Assembly (NCBI GenBank): GCA_023388055.1
Contig: JAEWGW010000038.1
Coordinates: forward strand, 1-12,192
Direction: 5' to 3'
DNA length: 12,192 bases
Origin: Bacillota bacterium
Lineage (GTDB): Bacteria > Bacillota > Bacilli > Paenibacillales > NBRC-103111
The notes beneath the pieces were generated by a model. It saw only the letters and a list, made by a program, of their open reading frames with translations, was not told where the DNA came from and ran no database searches. Made by a program: the position numbers and the translations under genes. Position 1 is the stretch's first letter; every line of letters starts with the position of its first letter. Of this stretch, positions 12,071 through 12,192 are shown one piece after another.

Positions 12071-12192
12071 CGCTCACGCTCCGCCGCTCACGCTCCGCCG
12101 CTCACGCTCCGCCGCTCACGCTCCGCCGCTCACGCTCCGCCGCTCACGCTCCGCCGCTCACGCTCCGCCGCTCACGCTCCGCCGCTCACGCT
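12071..12192. repeat. 14-bp perfect tandem repeat array, open at the window end
   Basis: The unit CGCTCACGCTCCGC is repeated without a substitution from 12071: eight complete copies (to 12182) and 10 bases of a ninth, where the window ends. The array has no spacers, so it is a minisatellite and not CRISPR. The plus strand has no stop in any frame; the minus strand has a TGA in each unit. Confidence 0.97.

Noticed and set aside
12071..12192. CRISPR array
   Set aside because: The 14-bp units are contiguous with no unique spacers.

Overview
The window looks like chromosomal DNA from a moderately GC-rich Bacillota, most likely Paenibacillus or a close relative. This is inferred from strong AGGAGG-type ribosome binding sites, sigma-A promoters, hairpin plus T-run terminators, Bacillus-type families (Xpt with a guanine riboswitch, DUF554/YdfK-like, YfhP-like, CNNM/CorC, DUF1836, PadR) and intergenic repeats with a 50-bp period. 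No phage, transposase, CRISPR, tRNA or rRNA is visible.

Layout. 1-72 holds the last 23 codons of a gene entering from the left. 105-300 is a repeat cluster. 357-866 (-) encodes a GNAT acetyltransferase. 1154-3249 (+) is a two-gene, translationally coupled unit: a flippase-like (LPG-synthase transmembrane-type) membrane protein followed by a GT4 glycosyltransferase. 3250-3636 is a second repeat cluster with a terminator-like hairpin. 3637-4212 (-) is xpt, preceded by a promoter, a guanine riboswitch aptamer and an intrinsic terminator whose 5' arm is complementary to the aptamer P1 3' strand. 4699-5141 (-) has two small genes, one with a TTG start. 5318-6283 (-) encodes a YfhP/YdjM-type membrane metal-dependent hydrolase. 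6486-7190 (+) encodes a DUF554 membrane protein, and a bidirectional terminator separates it from a CNNM/CorC (hemolysin-family) transporter on the minus strand (7263-8549). Divergent from the transporter is a DUF1836 HTH protein (8820-9596, +). Then come a PadR regulator (9680-10243, -) and a divergent 14-TM MFS drug exporter (10352-11869, +). The window ends in a C-rich tract and a 14-bp tandem array that runs off the edge.

How the parts work together. Two divergent regulator/transporter pairs stand out. (a) padR/MFS: two ATGT-N8-ACAT palindromes, 54 bp apart, overlap the two opposed core promoters; this is a typical PadR-controlled efflux switch. (b) DUF1836/CNNM: both divergent promoters carry a near-identical 16-bp palindrome directly downstream of the -10 (13 of 16 positions match when each is read in its own direction). 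This suggests that one regulator, plausibly the DUF1836 protein itself, represses both its own gene and the metal transporter gene. I consider (b) the most novel observation here. xpt is predicted to be switched off by guanine through transcription termination.
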